A DNA stretch of 64,000 nt from Rathayibacter_A sp036510655 (GCA_036510655.1 DATCDQ010000055.1:51192-115191); one strand, 5' to 3'. Shown: positions 25,429 to 35,079, counted from the first letter of the stretch. Translations and numbers: made by a program. The notes: generated by a model not told the origin, from the letters alone.

Positions 25429-26235
25429 TCAGCCTGCCCTGCGGTAGCCGAGCGCCCTGCTAACCCCCTGGGCGGCGGCGCGCACGGCGCGCTCGTGCGC
25501 GGCATCCGGATTGGGAGTGGTGTGCGTGACGATCGAGACGGCGGCGACGACCAGCCCGGTCCGATCACGGATCGGCGCGGCAATCGAGCTGGACCCCGCG
25601 GTCATCTCCTCACCCATGAACGCGATACCCTCGGCGCGTACTGCGGCGATGCGGTGTCGCAGCTGCTCCGGTGTGCTCACCGTGTCGGGCAGAAACCGTT
25701 GCAGCGGTGCCGCCAGGTACGACTGGATGACGTCGGGCGGCGCGAAGGCGAGCAGCACCATGCCGACGCCGGTCGCGTGCAGCGGCAGCCGCCCGCCGAC
25801 CCGGGAGATGATATGCACGGCCTGATGCCCCGACAGCTTCTCCAGATACAGCGCATCATGCCCGTCGAGGATCGCCAGTTGCACGTGCTCGCGGGTGGCT
25901 TCGTAAAGGTCTTCCAGATACGGCAGGGCGATGGTGCGCAGGTTGCGCGCGGTTGGGGTCTGCACGCCGATCTCCCACAGCCGCATGCCCAGGCTGTAGC
26001 GGCCGTCCTCCTGTCGGGCCAGCCCGCCCCAGTTCACCCATTCGGCGACGAGCCGATGCGTCGTCGACAGCGGTAGGCCGGCGCGCTGCGCGATCGCAGT
26101 GAGAGTGAGCGCAGCGGCAGGAGCCGGAGCGCTGAACGCGTCGATGACCGCGAACATCCGCGCCGCGACGGACCGGTCGTCGCGCCGCGGGCCCGGGCCG
26201 TCCGCATGCGCTGGCCGTGCTGGCTTGCCTGACAT
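25429..26235 (-). CDS. IclR-family regulator of the pob/pca genes
   Basis: 268 residues: an N-terminal winged helix (LTAIAQRAGLPLSTTHRLVAEWVNWG) and the IclR effector domain with ISRVGGRLPLHATGVGMVLLAF and EMTAGSSSIAAPIRDRTGLVVAAVSI. PcaR, PcaU and PobR regulators belong to this family. It lies 113 bp before pobA in the same direction and is divergent from trhO. The ATG at 26235 is given; a GTG two codons earlier is possible. No clear ribosome binding site is seen. Confidence 0.87.
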   Translation of the reverse strand: MSGKPARPAHADGPGPRRDDRSVAARMFAVIDAFSAPAPAAALTLTAIAQRAGLPLSTTHRLVAEWVNWGGLARQEDGRYSLGMRLWEIGVQTPTARNLRTIALPYLEDLYEATREHVQLAILDGHDALYLEKLSGHQAVHIISRVGGRLPLHATGVGMVLLAFAPPDVIQSYLAAPLQRFLPDTVSTPEQLRHRIAAVRAEGIAFMGEEMTAGSSSIAAPIRDRTGLVVAAVSIVTHTTPNPDAAHERAVRAAAQGVSRALGYRRAG

Positions 26236-26354
26236 TTGCACTCAACGGTAGCGGATGCGCACGCAGGTCGACCACGCACGTCGCGCACGCCCGTCGCGCG
26301 CTTACCCATCCGCAGCTACCCGTCTAGCAACGATCACTCACCCAGAGATACCCA

Positions 26355-26396
26355 TTCGGACGAGTGTGCGTGCAGAGGCGCTATCACTCGTCCGAA
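26355..26396. promoter_or_regulatory. 12-bp inverted repeat in the divergent iclR-trhO spacer
   Basis: TTCGGACGAGTG and CACTCGTCCGAA are perfectly complementary across an 18-bp loop. It sits in the 250-bp gap between two divergent genes, so a regulator site is likelier than a terminator. The gap holds no other gene. Confidence 0.5.
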
Positions 26397-26485
26397 CGAC
26401 CATCGCTCGAGGCGCGAAAGACCGGCCGCGGCTACGAGGCCGATCCGCTGTGGAGGGCACGTCGACGCCCGCATAAGCTTGACCG

Positions 26486-27457
26486 ATGGCCATCCCGAAG
26501 ATCCTGCTCTACTACGTCTTCACGCCGCTGGCAGACCCGGATGCCGTGCGCGTCTGGCAGCGCGACCTCTGCGAGTCGCTCGGACTGCGCGGCCGCATCC
26601 TGATCTCGCGAGATGGTATCAACGGCACGATCGGCGGCGACCTCAAGGCCGTCAAACACTACCTCCGCGGCACCCGCTCCTACCCACCGTTCACGAACCT
26701 CGACGTGAAGTGGAGTGAGGGCACCGGCTTCGTCGAGGTGAACCCGCGCGAACTGAGCACGCCCATGCGACGCAGCGGTTGGCTACAACGCACGGCAGAG
26801 GGCAATGCGCTGCTTAGCGCCGACTTTCCCCGCCTCAGCGTCAAGGTGCGCGACGAGATCGTCAGCTTCGGCGCACCCGACGAGCTCCGCGTCGACGCGA
26901 CCGGCGTGCTTGGCGGCGGCATCCGACTGAAACCCGACGAACGGCACACCCTCGTCGCCGAGCGCGGCGAGGAGGTCGCTTTCTTCGACGCCCGCAACAG
27001 TTTCGAGGCTGAGATCGGCCACTTCACGAGCGCCATCGTTCCGAACGTCGCGAACACCCGCGAGTTCGTCGCTGCCCTCGACAGTGGCGCATTCGACCAC
27101 CTCAAGGATCGGCCGGTCGTCACGTACTGCACCGGCGGCATCCGCTGCGAGGTGTTGAGCGGCCTGATGCAGAACCGCGGCTTCGGCGAGGTCTACCAGC
27201 TCGACGGTGGCATCGCCCGCTACGGCGAAGCGTTCGGCGACGACGGCCTGTGGGAGGGCGCCCTCTACGTCTTCGACAACCGCATCTCGATGGACTTCAG
27301 CGACCACACGACCATCGTCGGCCACTGCACCCGGTGCGGCACCTCGACCAAACGCATGCAGAGCTGTGCGGATGCCTCCTGCCGTATCCAACTCGTCGTC
27401 TGCACCTCCTGCGCGGATGCCGCACCCGCGCTCTGCGCGCAGCACGCGTCTGCGTAA
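26486..27457 (+). CDS. trhO: tRNA uridine(34) hydroxylase, rhodanese-like (UPF0176)
   Basis: 323 residues. The N-terminal acylphosphatase-like part (ILLYYVFTPLADPD, GRILISRDGINGTIGG) is followed by a rhodanese domain with YCTGGIRCE (active Cys215) and a C-terminal Cys-rich tail (GHCTRCGTSTKRMQSCADASC) that may bind metal. TrhO hydroxylates U34 of certain tRNAs with O2 to give 5-hydroxyuridine. The gene appears alone; the antiporter gene follows after 49 bp. Confidence 0.92.
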   Translation: MAIPKILLYYVFTPLADPDAVRVWQRDLCESLGLRGRILISRDGINGTIGGDLKAVKHYLRGTRSYPPFTNLDVKWSEGTGFVEVNPRELSTPMRRSGWLQRTAEGNALLSADFPRLSVKVRDEIVSFGAPDELRVDATGVLGGGIRLKPDERHTLVAERGEEVAFFDARNSFEAEIGHFTSAIVPNVANTREFVAALDSGAFDHLKDRPVVTYCTGGIRCEVLSGLMQNRGFGEVYQLDGGIARYGEAFGDDGLWEGALYVFDNRISMDFSDHTTIVGHCTRCGTSTKRMQSCADASCRIQLVVCTSCADAAPALCAQHASA

Positions 27458-27506
27458 CACTGCGCAGCACAGGAATACCTGGCGCCGCGCGCGCATTGCG
27501 ACGATC

Positions 27507-29147
27507 ATGAACAGCATGGATCCGGTCGCCACCATCGCCTGGATCGTGTCTTTCGTCGTGGTCACGGTCACCATCACGGGTCTGTCGCGCCGCATCGGCT
27601 GGTCGGCGCCCGTCGCACTGGTGCTGGTCGGTGCGATCGCGTCGTTCGTCCCGGGCATTCCGCGGGTGCAGGTGCAACCTGAGGTCATCCTCTACGGCCT
27701 GCTGCCGCCGCTTCTGTTCGCCGCTGCCATTCGCACCTCCTTCGCGGATGTCCGTGCCCGCCGCGACAGCATCCTCCTGCTATCCGTCGGGCTGGTCGCG
27801 TTCACGGTGATCGTGGTCGGCTTCGCCACCTGGCTGGTCGTCCCGGCGCTCACGCTTGCCGCCGCTTTCGCGTTCGGGGCCGTCGTCGCTCCAACCGATA
27901 CCGTCGCCACCACCGCGATCATCGGTCGCCTTCACCTGCCCCGGCGCCTCGTGACCGTGCTCGAGGGCGAGAGTCTGCTCAACGACGCGACGGCGCTCGT
28001 CGCGCTGAACGCATCCATCGTGGCGATCTCCGGGGTGCTCAATCCGTGGCTGATCGTCGGCGATTTCGCCTTGGCTGTCGTTGCCGGTCTGGTCGTCGGG
28101 CTCGCAGTCGGCCTCGTGCTCGCCGCCATCCGGCGCCGGTTGCATGCGCCGGTGCTCGACACCAGCCTGTCGCTGGTCACGCCGTACATCGCATTCATCA
28201 TCGCGCAATCCCTCGGCGGATCCGGTGTGCTCGCCGTCGTCGTCGCAGGCCTCTACCTCGGCTACCGGTCGCCCGTCATCCAATCGGCCGAGGCACGCAT
28301 TGCGGAGTCGATCAACTGGCGCACCATCCAGTTTCTGCTCGAGAACGCCGTGTTCCTCTTCATCGGGCTCGAACTGGCGAGGATCCTCACCGACGCGCTC
28401 AAGAGCGGGTTCACCGTCGGCCAGGTCGTACTGATCTGCGTCGTCGTGCTGATCGCCCTTCTCGCTGCCCGCTTCGGCTGGATGGCCGCCATCACGGCGC
28501 TCTATCGCCACGGGCCTTGGCGGCTGCGCGAGCGCGGTTGGAGTTGGCGCACGAGCATCGCGGTGTCCTTCGCGGGCATCCGTGGAGTGGTGACCCTCGC
28601 CGCCGTGTTCCTGTTGCCGCCGCAGACTCCCTATCGCGAGTTCCTGCAGTTCTTGGCGTTCGTCGTGGTCGTCGGCACCCTGCTCGAGGGGCTGGCACTG
28701 CCGTGGGTCATTCGCAGGCTGCGGTTGCCTGCGCCCGACATCGCGCAGGAGGCGAGCGAGATGCAACGGCTGCTGGCTGAAGCTCAGTCCGCCGGATTGG
28801 ATCAGCTCGAACTCGACGTGACGGATGCCGACGACGCTGCGGTCGTCACCCGGCTCCGCACGAACGAGGCGTTTCTTCGCGATGCACTTGAGAACCCGAA
28901 CTCCGACGGCGAGGAAGCGTCCCCGGAGGCGTATCGACGGCTGCGCCAGTCCATGCTGACGGCCGAGCGGCGAGCGGTCGCGGCTGCACATGCGCAGGGG
29001 CGCTATCAGGCCGCCTCGGTGCGCCGCGTCACTGCTTTCCTCGACGCGGAGGAGGCCGCTCTGCGCATCTCCACGCCGCGCAACCCCGGCGACCGCGGGC
29101 GCCAATCCGCGCCGAAACCGCACTCCCCACGAAATCCGACACCGTAG
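27507..29147 (+). CDS. Na+/H+ antiporter, CPA1 family
   Basis: 546 residues with about 12 membrane helices in the first 400 (ITGLSRRIGWSAPVALVLVGAI, VVAPTDTVATTAIIGRL, EGESLLNDATALVAL). The ND pair and the PTD motif are the cation-binding signatures of CPA1 exchangers. A long hydrophilic C-terminus (about 410-546) is probably cytoplasmic. The ATG at 27507 is used; another ATG at 27516 is possible and neither has a strong ribosome binding site. It exchanges cytoplasmic Na+ or K+ for protons. Confidence 0.9.
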   Translation: MNSMDPVATIAWIVSFVVVTVTITGLSRRIGWSAPVALVLVGAIASFVPGIPRVQVQPEVILYGLLPPLLFAAAIRTSFADVRARRDSILLLSVGLVAFTVIVVGFATWLVVPALTLAAAFAFGAVVAPTDTVATTAIIGRLHLPRRLVTVLEGESLLNDATALVALNASIVAISGVLNPWLIVGDFALAVVAGLVVGLAVGLVLAAIRRRLHAPVLDTSLSLVTPYIAFIIAQSLGGSGVLAVVVAGLYLGYRSPVIQSAEARIAESINWRTIQFLLENAVFLFIGLELARILTDALKSGFTVGQVVLICVVVLIALLAARFGWMAAITALYRHGPWRLRERGWSWRTSIAVSFAGIRGVVTLAAVFLLPPQTPYREFLQFLAFVVVVGTLLEGLALPWVIRRLRLPAPDIAQEASEMQRLLAEAQSAGLDQLELDVTDADDAAVVTRLRTNEAFLRDALENPNSDGEEASPEAYRRLRQSMLTAERRAVAAAHAQGRYQAASVRRVTAFLDAEEAALRISTPRNPGDRGRQSAPKPHSPRNPTP

Positions 29148-29168
29148 CTCCAGCCCGGGCGCGCCGGA

Positions 29169-30569
29169 TCAGCTCGGCCGGGCCGGATACTGCGGCGCAG
29201 TCAAGCGCGCCGCATCCGCGTTCTTCCTCGCTGCCCTCGCCCGCGCCCGTCTGCTGCGCGGTAGCCGTGACCAGACCCGTGCGCTCTGACTGGACAGCGC
29301 CAACATCACCAAGATGTCGAATGCCAGTCCGGGCAACGTGGTGAACAGCGTGATCTTCGGGCCGCCGTTGAAGTAATCGATGGCGCTCCCGACGATGACC
29401 ATCGTCCCGAACACCATTGCCGCGATGCGGGCCCAGTTGCTGCCGCGGAAGACGAGAATGATCAGGCCGATGTAGATCAGCACGGCGATGGCCGCAAGGG
29501 CGACCAACACCCAGATGACGATCGCCGCGACTGCGTGCGCCTCGTCCGGCGTGAGATTCGGCTCGTCGATCCGGGCCGACCGTACGATCTCGCCCCACGT
29601 GAAGAAGATCGACGCAATCGTGACAATGCCCGCAAATACGCGGAACAGCATGAGCAGCGAGCCGAGCACGATCTGCACCGGGCGCTTCGTCGCCGGGTCG
29701 ACCGGCGGCGCAGCCGCTTGCGCGCCGGGCGGCACCGGCAGCGCCCGAAGGTCGACGATCGGCAGGTCGCCATCCGTCACGATCGTGTCGCCGCCGCCGT
29801 TGCGCGAGTGATAGCCGGTCGAGAAATCGCGGATAACGCGCACGTCGATCGCGTCATCCGATGAGGTCAGCGTGTTCACGATGTGGTCGCGTTCGATGTC
29901 CGTGTTCGCATCGATCTTGTGGGTGATCTGCAACGTGAACAACGAGAACCCGACGCTGCGGTCGAACGTTCCGGCGGCCAGCCAGTCCACCTGATGGCCG
30001 CCGGGCAGCAGCCAGCCCTCCGGGCTGCGCCAGAACCGCACGTGGTGTCGCTTGGCAGGGTTGCCCAGCACCTCTTGCTGGTATGCGACATCCTGCTGCT
30101 TTTCGAACAGCATCAGGGGGCTGACCGGCGCTTCGTCGTAGCTGCGGCGCGTGATCGTCGATGTGACGATCCGCCAACTCGACGCGAAGGTGACGTCGTC
30201 GGCACGGGTCCAGCCGGCCTGGCTCATCGCCAGTTTCAGCTGTTCCTCGCTGCCGAGCAGCGCCAGGTTGATCGGGTCGCCGAGCAGTCCGTCGCTGGTA
30301 CGCGCGCGCCCGATGAAGTAGTTCGGAACGTACAGCCTCGTCAGAATGCGATGCAGTCGTGGCAACACCAGATAGGCCAGTACCAGCCAGAACAGCACGA
30401 AGAAGACGATCTGCCACCAGCCCCACGCAAAGCTCTCGGAGAGCACGAGCCAGGCCAGCCAGACGGCGGCAAGCCCGCCGAAGATGAAGAATCCGTAGTC
30501 GAAGGCGGCGTTGACCGAGACGCGACCGCGCGGCAGCGGTAGTGCGCTCACCTTTGTCGGCTCGGACAT
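29169..30569 (-). CDS. Membrane protein with LssY C-terminal-like domain
   Basis: 466 residues. Two N-terminal membrane helices (FFIFGGLAAVWLAWLVLSE, WWQIVFFVLFWLVLAYLVL) precede an LssY-C-like domain: RARTSDGLLGDPINLALLGSEEQLKLAM, AGWTRADDV, KRHHVRFWRSPEGWLLPGGHQ and HKIDANTDIERDHIVNTL. Three or four more helices lie between about 305 and 430. LssY-C domains accompany lipid phosphatase or Legionella lss proteins, and their biochemical role is not established. It converges with the antiporter gene. Confidence 0.75.
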   Translation of the reverse strand: MSEPTKVSALPLPRGRVSVNAAFDYGFFIFGGLAAVWLAWLVLSESFAWGWWQIVFFVLFWLVLAYLVLPRLHRILTRLYVPNYFIGRARTSDGLLGDPINLALLGSEEQLKLAMSQAGWTRADDVTFASSWRIVTSTITRRSYDEAPVSPLMLFEKQQDVAYQQEVLGNPAKRHHVRFWRSPEGWLLPGGHQVDWLAAGTFDRSVGFSLFTLQITHKIDANTDIERDHIVNTLTSSDDAIDVRVIRDFSTGYHSRNGGGDTIVTDGDLPIVDLRALPVPPGAQAAAPPVDPATKRPVQIVLGSLLMLFRVFAGIVTIASIFFTWGEIVRSARIDEPNLTPDEAHAVAAIVIWVLVALAAIAVLIYIGLIILVFRGSNWARIAAMVFGTMVIVGSAIDYFNGGPKITLFTTLPGLAFDILVMLALSSQSARVWSRLPRSRRARARAARKNADAARLTAPQYPARPS

Positions 30570-30625
30570 GCCTTCATGCTATCGGGAGGGTAATGTCGAC
30601 GGCCCAGCGTGCGCCACAAGCATGC

Positions 30626-32029
30626 TTACGGCATGTCGGCCGCCCACTCGAGAGCGGCAAGCGATTGCGCGACATCCGCGGCATCCGTCGACCAGTTGCT
30701 GACCGAAATGCGCAGCACGTCGCGGTCGTGCCAGCGGGAGCCGGACATCCACGTGACGCCGCTCGCGAGCAGCCGTTCGGTCACACGCTTTGTGCGCTCG
30801 TCGCCACCGAAACTGACGCAGACCTGCGTGAACACCACATCGTTGATGACGTCTGCGCCGGGGATGCGCGCGATCCCGTCGGCGAATGCGGTGGCGTGCG
30901 CAGCGAACCGCTCCACGAGCGCGATCGTGCCGGACCGGCCGAGCGATCGCAGCGCCGCCCACACCGGCACACCGCGGGCGCGGCGCGACACCTCGGGGAC
31001 GCGCTCGAACGGATCGCCCGGGCCCGGATCATCCGTCATGAAATAGCTCGTCTTCGCGCCGAACATGGTGCGTACGGCCTCGGGCCGGGCGACGATCGCG
31101 ATTCCGCAGTCGTATGGCACGTTGAGGGTTTTGTGCGCGTCCGTCGTCCAGGAGTCGGCGGCCTCGACACCGGCGAGCCGATCACGCAAGCGCGGGCTGG
31201 CGGCCGCCCAGAGCCCGAATGCGCCGTCGACGTGCACCCACGCACCGCGCTCGTGTGCGATCGCGATCGCCTCAGCCATCGGGTCGAATGCGCCGGAGTG
31301 CACGTTGCCGGCCTGCAAGCACACGATAGCCGGGCCGTGGGCTTGGTCGCCGCCAGGTGCGGCGCCGTCCATCGCCTCAGCGAGCGCAGCCGGCAGGATG
31401 CGTCCCTGATCGTCGGCCTCGACTGCGATCGGCGCGCCCAACCCGAGATAGCCCAGCGCCATATCAATGGAGGCATGCCGGTCGGCGCCGACGAACACCC
31501 GGATGCGAGGCGCACCGGTCAGCCCGTCGGTCGCCACGTTCCAGCCCGTTCGCGCCAGCACCTCCTGACGCGCTGCAGCGAGCCCGACGAAGTTGGAGGT
31601 GGTGGCGCCGGTGGTGAAGCCCACGTCGCATCCACTCGGAAGTCCCAGGAGGTCGAGCAGCCAACTCGCTGCGGCTTCTTCGGCCGCGACGACTGCCGGA
31701 GCCGAGAAACGTAACGACGCGTTCTGGTCCCAGGCGGTGACGAGCCAGTCTGCGCCGAGTGCGGCGGGCAGTGTTCCGCCGGTCACCCAGCCGTAGAAGC
31801 GGCCGGACTGCATGGCCATCAGCCCCGGTTCGGCCAGTGTTGCAAGCTCGTCGACGACAGTCGCGGCATCCGTTGGCTCGTCGGGGAGCACACCACCGAA
31901 CGCGTCGCGAAGTTCGCTCGCGCGCATCCGCGGCGGCACCGGGCGAGAGCCCACGGTCGCGAGCCAGCGCAAGGCGTGCGCCTGCGCTACTTCGACGACT
32001 TTGTCATAGGTATCCGGCTGGGTCGACAT
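30626..32029 (-). CDS. PLP-dependent decarboxylase, group II (aromatic/glutamate decarboxylase family)
   Basis: 467 residues. Lys300 in TDAHKTLNVPYDCG binds pyridoxal phosphate, HVDGAFG (Asp268) contacts the pyridine nitrogen, and GFTTGATTSNFVGLAAAR is the phosphate-binding segment. The family decarboxylates aromatic L-amino acids, glutamate or 2,4-diaminobutyrate. The substrate is not clear from the visible residues. It stands alone between the LssY-like gene and a divergent ABC pair. Confidence 0.87.
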   Translation of the reverse strand: MSTQPDTYDKVVEVAQAHALRWLATVGSRPVPPRMRASELRDAFGGVLPDEPTDAATVVDELATLAEPGLMAMQSGRFYGWVTGGTLPAALGADWLVTAWDQNASLRFSAPAVVAAEEAAASWLLDLLGLPSGCDVGFTTGATTSNFVGLAAARQEVLARTGWNVATDGLTGAPRIRVFVGADRHASIDMALGYLGLGAPIAVEADDQGRILPAALAEAMDGAAPGGDQAHGPAIVCLQAGNVHSGAFDPMAEAIAIAHERGAWVHVDGAFGLWAAASPRLRDRLAGVEAADSWTTDAHKTLNVPYDCGIAIVARPEAVRTMFGAKTSYFMTDDPGPGDPFERVPEVSRRARGVPVWAALRSLGRSGTIALVERFAAHATAFADGIARIPGADVINDVVFTQVCVSFGGDERTKRVTERLLASGVTWMSGSRWHDRDVLRISVSNWSTDAADVAQSLAALEWAADMP

Positions 32030-32092
32030 GCGTTCATGCTATTCCAGCCGGTCGCTGGGCGAAGCCGAGGCGCCACACCGGAGATTGCACGG

Positions 32093-32144
32093 CAACCCGG
32101 ACGGGCAAACGCATTCCGGTCCGGGCTAGCGCGCAAAGTCCGGG
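32093..32144. repeat. Dispersed GC-rich intergenic repeat, copy 1
   Basis: This 52-bp stretch, containing GCATTCCGGTCCGGGCTAGC, aligns without gaps to 37845-37896 at about 42 of 52 positions. Both copies are intergenic and contain CCGGGCT...GCGCGCAA. Beyond this repeat the 235-bp gap 32030-32264 shows only the promoter area of the ABC operon. Confidence 0.65.
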
Positions 32145-32264
32145 CTTGCGTGTAGCCGACCCCGCTGGCGCGCCCCGCCCGTCGACTCGCCGCCCTCGAC
32201 ACCGGCCGCGCAGTTGCGTACTGTTCGTTCTATCGCAATGTCCGTATCAAGCGAGAGGAACGCG

Positions 32265-33167
32265 ATGCCGCAGGGGGTCCCGATCGAGTTTTCGGGTGTG
32301 ACCAAGCGTTTCGGCGAGGTCGCCGCCGTCTCCGACCTCAGCTTCACCGTCGAACCGGGGCGGGTCACTGGCTTCCTCGGCCCGAACGGCGCCGGCAAAA
32401 CCACCTCACTGCGGATGCTGCTCGGCCTTGTCACACCCACCAGTGGCACAGCCACTTTCGGGGGCGTACGCTACCGCGATCTGCCCTCCCCGCTGACCAC
32501 TGTCGGAGCCGCGCTCGAAGCGGCCAGCTTCCACCCTGGTCGCACGGCGCACAGTCACCTCGCCGTGTACGCGACAGCCGCCCGAATCGACCAAGCTCGC
32601 GTGCCCGTCGTGTTGAAGAAAGTCGGCCTGGCCGACTACGGCAATCGCCGTGTTGGCGGGTATTCGCTCGGCATGCGCCAGCGGCTCGGCCTCGCGTTCA
32701 CGCTGCTCGGTGACCCGAGCGTTCTCGTGCTCGACGAGCCGATCAACGGGCTCGACCCGGAAGGCATCAAGTGGATCCGCACCTTCCTCCGCGAGCTCGC
32801 CGCCGAAGGGCGCACGATCCTGGTCAGCTCCCATCTGCTCTCCGAAGTGCAGCAGAGCGTCGATGAGGTCGTCATCATTGCGAACGGCGAACTGGTGCAC
32901 CGCGGGCCGCTCGAAACGCTGGAAAATGCCGACAACATCCAGGTGATCGTCGAGTCCCCCGACCGCGACGCCCTCGAAGCCGCTCTCCGGGCCGCGAACC
33001 TTAGTTTCACTGTCGTGCGCAGCGGCCTCATGGTCACCGGTGCTGAGACCGCGCAAATCGGGCATGTCGCCTTCGTCGCGGGCGTCGAATTGAGCACGTT
33101 GCATCGACAGAAATCCGGTCTCGAAGAAACGTTCCTCTCCCTCGTCGGAGAGGGGGACTCACTGTGA
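32265..33167 (+). CDS. ABC transporter ATP-binding protein (export type)
   Basis: 300 residues. Walker A is GPNGAGKTT (39-47), the signature is YSLGMRQRLG, Walker B is VLVLDEPINGLDPEG, and the switch His is in LVSSHLLSE. The C-terminal 70 residues are the domain typical of CcmA/DrrA-like ATPases that serve separate permeases. The ATG at 32265 with GAGAGG upstream is preferred to earlier in-frame ATGs. It overlaps the permease start by 4 bp (GTGA). The substrate is unknown. Confidence 0.88.
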   Translation: MPQGVPIEFSGVTKRFGEVAAVSDLSFTVEPGRVTGFLGPNGAGKTTSLRMLLGLVTPTSGTATFGGVRYRDLPSPLTTVGAALEAASFHPGRTAHSHLAVYATAARIDQARVPVVLKKVGLADYGNRRVGGYSLGMRQRLGLAFTLLGDPSVLVLDEPINGLDPEGIKWIRTFLRELAAEGRTILVSSHLLSEVQQSVDEVVIIANGELVHRGPLETLENADNIQVIVESPDRDALEAALRAANLSFTVVRSGLMVTGAETAQIGHVAFVAGVELSTLHRQKSGLEETFLSLVGEGDSL

Positions 33168-33994
33168 GCAACTTCTTCGCCGGCCTCAAGGCCGAGTTCG
33201 CCAAGGTTCTCACGACCCGGATGTGGTGGATCCTCGCCATCGTGCTGTTCGTCTACATAGCGCTCATCTCGGGTGGTCTCGGCGCCCTGTTCGGCGCGAT
33301 CAGCACCGGCAAAATCACGCCGCGAGGCGGGGGCGGCGGAGGCGCCCTGCCGCACTTCGGAGCCCTTGCGCCGCTGATCTACAGCTTCGCCACCTCGGTC
33401 GGCTACGTGTTCCCCGTGCTGCTCGGCGCGTTGGCGACGACCGGCGAATTCCGGCATCAGACGTTGACGCCGACCTTCCTCGCCAATCCGCGACGCGAGC
33501 AGGTGCTCGAAGCCAAGAGCCTGTCGTCGCTTGTCGTCGGTGCGGGCTATGGCGTCGTAGCCCTGCTCGCATCCGTCGGCGCCGGATCGGCCGCGCTGTC
33601 GATCTTCGGCATCGACACGGCGCTCGGCGACAGCAGTACGTGGGCGCTGTTCGGCCGGGCGCTCATCGCGATGGCACTCTGGGCTGCGATCGGCGTCGGA
33701 CTCGGCACGCTCATCCCGAACCAGACCGCCGCGATCGTGATCATCCTGGCGTTCACCCAGTTCGTCGAACCGCTGCTGCGCCTGGCTGCATCGTTCTCGG
33801 ACGTGACCGCCTCGATCGGCAAATTCCTGCCGGGCGCCTCCAGCGACGCCCTCGTCGGTTCCAGCTTCTTCACCATCCAGACTCCGGATGCCCAATCCCT
33901 CGACTGGTGGCAGGGCGGCCTCGTTCTTCTCGGCTACGCGGTCATCCTCACGGTCGTCGGCTACTACACAACCTGGCGCAAGGATGTGACCTGA
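33164..33994 (+). CDS. ABC-2-type transporter permease
   Basis: 276 residues with about six membrane helices. The start (FAGLKAEFAKVLTTRMWWIL) is typical of actinobacterial ABC-2 permeases that pair with DrrA-like ATPases, and GALATTGEFRHQTLTPTFLANPRREQVLEAK is the conserved coupling region. A glycine-rich GGGGGG loop follows the first helix. It starts at a GTG that overlaps the ATPase stop, so the pair is one translational unit. Confidence 0.87.
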   Translation: MSNFFAGLKAEFAKVLTTRMWWILAIVLFVYIALISGGLGALFGAISTGKITPRGGGGGGALPHFGALAPLIYSFATSVGYVFPVLLGALATTGEFRHQTLTPTFLANPRREQVLEAKSLSSLVVGAGYGVVALLASVGAGSAALSIFGIDTALGDSSTWALFGRALIAMALWAAIGVGLGTLIPNQTAAIVIILAFTQFVEPLLRLAASFSDVTASIGKFLPGASSDALVGSSFFTIQTPDAQSLDWWQGGLVLLGYAVILTVVGYYTTWRKDVT

Positions 33995-34208
33995 GCGGGA
34001 TCGGGCTGCAGCCGTCGTCCACAGAGGACAGGTATCGCCGTTGCGTTGAAGGCATCTGAGTGAGATTTGCGCACGGGCTGGCCATACGCGACACCTCGGC
34101 TCGAGCTGGCTACGGATGCCTGTGTCCGTGCGGGAGTGCCCGTAGAAGGTCCGGCGGATTCAAGCGGCTATTCGGTTCAGTTGCAGGAGCTCTGCAACAA
34201 TTGTCACC

Positions 34209-34634
34209 ATGAGACGTTGGATCCGGAATCTTGCCGTGGGTCTGCCCGTGCGTGGCGAGTACGTTCTCGCTTCGCTTGGGGGTGACCGATCGACGGGCGT
34301 CGAGTTCTGCCGGGCGATTGGTGGCGGAATCGATTTCGGTGAAACCTCTGACCTGGCTTTGCGCAGGGAGTTCCAGGAGGAGCTGGGGTTCGACGTGGAG
34401 CCAACACTACTGCTCGGCGTTATGGAGAATCTTTTCGAGTTCGAGGGCATGCCCGGGCACGAGATTGTGCACGTCTACGCGATTGAGTCGCATGAGATCG
34501 ATGCGCTCGGCCTCGACGCTGATCTCACGATTCTCGATCAAGGGAATCCCGTTCGCTGGTACACACGGTCTCAGTTCAAAGCGAGGAAGCCGCCGTTATA
34601 CCCGGAGGGGATCTTGGACTTACTGCCCGCCTGA
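34209..34634 (+). CDS. Nudix hydrolase
   Basis: 141 residues with a complete Nudix box: GGGIDFGETSDLALRREFQEELGF fits G-x5-E-x7-REU-x-EE-x-GU. The short N-terminus (RNLAVGLPVRGEYVLASLG) and the HVYAIE strand are usual for single-domain members that hydrolyse nucleoside diphosphate derivatives. The substrate is not predictable. It follows the ABC pair after 214 bp and directly precedes the broken mazF-like gene. Confidence 0.87.
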   Translation: MRRWIRNLAVGLPVRGEYVLASLGGDRSTGVEFCRAIGGGIDFGETSDLALRREFQEELGFDVEPTLLLGVMENLFEFEGMPGHEIVHVYAIESHEIDALGLDADLTILDQGNPVRWYTRSQFKARKPPLYPEGILDLLPA

Positions 34635-34678
34635 CATTCCCGCACCGGGCGCTTACCGGCCAGCTGCCTCCCGGCGGG

Positions 34679-34978
34679 TTGTGGGCGGCTACCCTTCGCG
34701 GGATGCCTCCCGACAAGTACTACCTTGTGGTGTCCAACAATCGTCGTAATCAGAAACTCGGGACAGCCCTGGTTACTCGCCTCACCAGTAGTGTGCGCAG
34801 GCCGCTACTCGGAAGCATGATCGAGCTCCCCCGTGGCGAACCCCTCAGGGGTTGCGTCCTCTGCAACGAAATCGAATGAATGTATCCGGAAGATGCCCGC
34901 GCCAAAGTCGGCGCATTCGGCCTACAAACCATGCGACTTGTCGCAACCGGTCTGAAGGCTGCTCTCAGCATTGACTAA
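34679..34978 (+). pseudogene. MazF/PemK-family toxin gene interrupted by an in-frame TGA
   Basis: From a TTG at 34679 the frame reads LWAATLRGMPPDKYYLVVSNNRRN... GTALVTRLT ... VELPRGEP-like text, and LCNEIE, all characteristic of MazF/PemK endoribonucleases. A TGA at 34877-34879 stops it at 66 codons. The same frame then continues for 32 codons (MYPEDARAKVGAFGLQTMRL ... AALSID) to a TAA at 34976-34978. This is the normal C-terminus of the family, so one nonsense change split the gene. No ATG or ribosome binding site is seen at the 5' end either; the family usually starts about 10 codons earlier. The toxin is probably inactive. Confidence 0.8.
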
Positions 34979-35079
34979 CAACCGCCGCACACATTGTCGT
35001 CGAACGCCCGCAAGCCGTTGGAGAGTGCCCGTTCAGAGTTCCGGTGTTGGACGTACCCAGACCGTACGCGATCCCGGCG

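Noticed and set aside
27207..27506. A 100-residue extension of the Na+/H+ antiporter
   Set aside because: It lies within trhO in another frame and is Arg/Thr/Ser-rich nonsense. Membrane helices start only after 27507.
34067..34285. Small plus-strand frame before the Nudix gene
   Set aside because: No family features, no ribosome binding site, and its end overlaps the Nudix gene in another frame.
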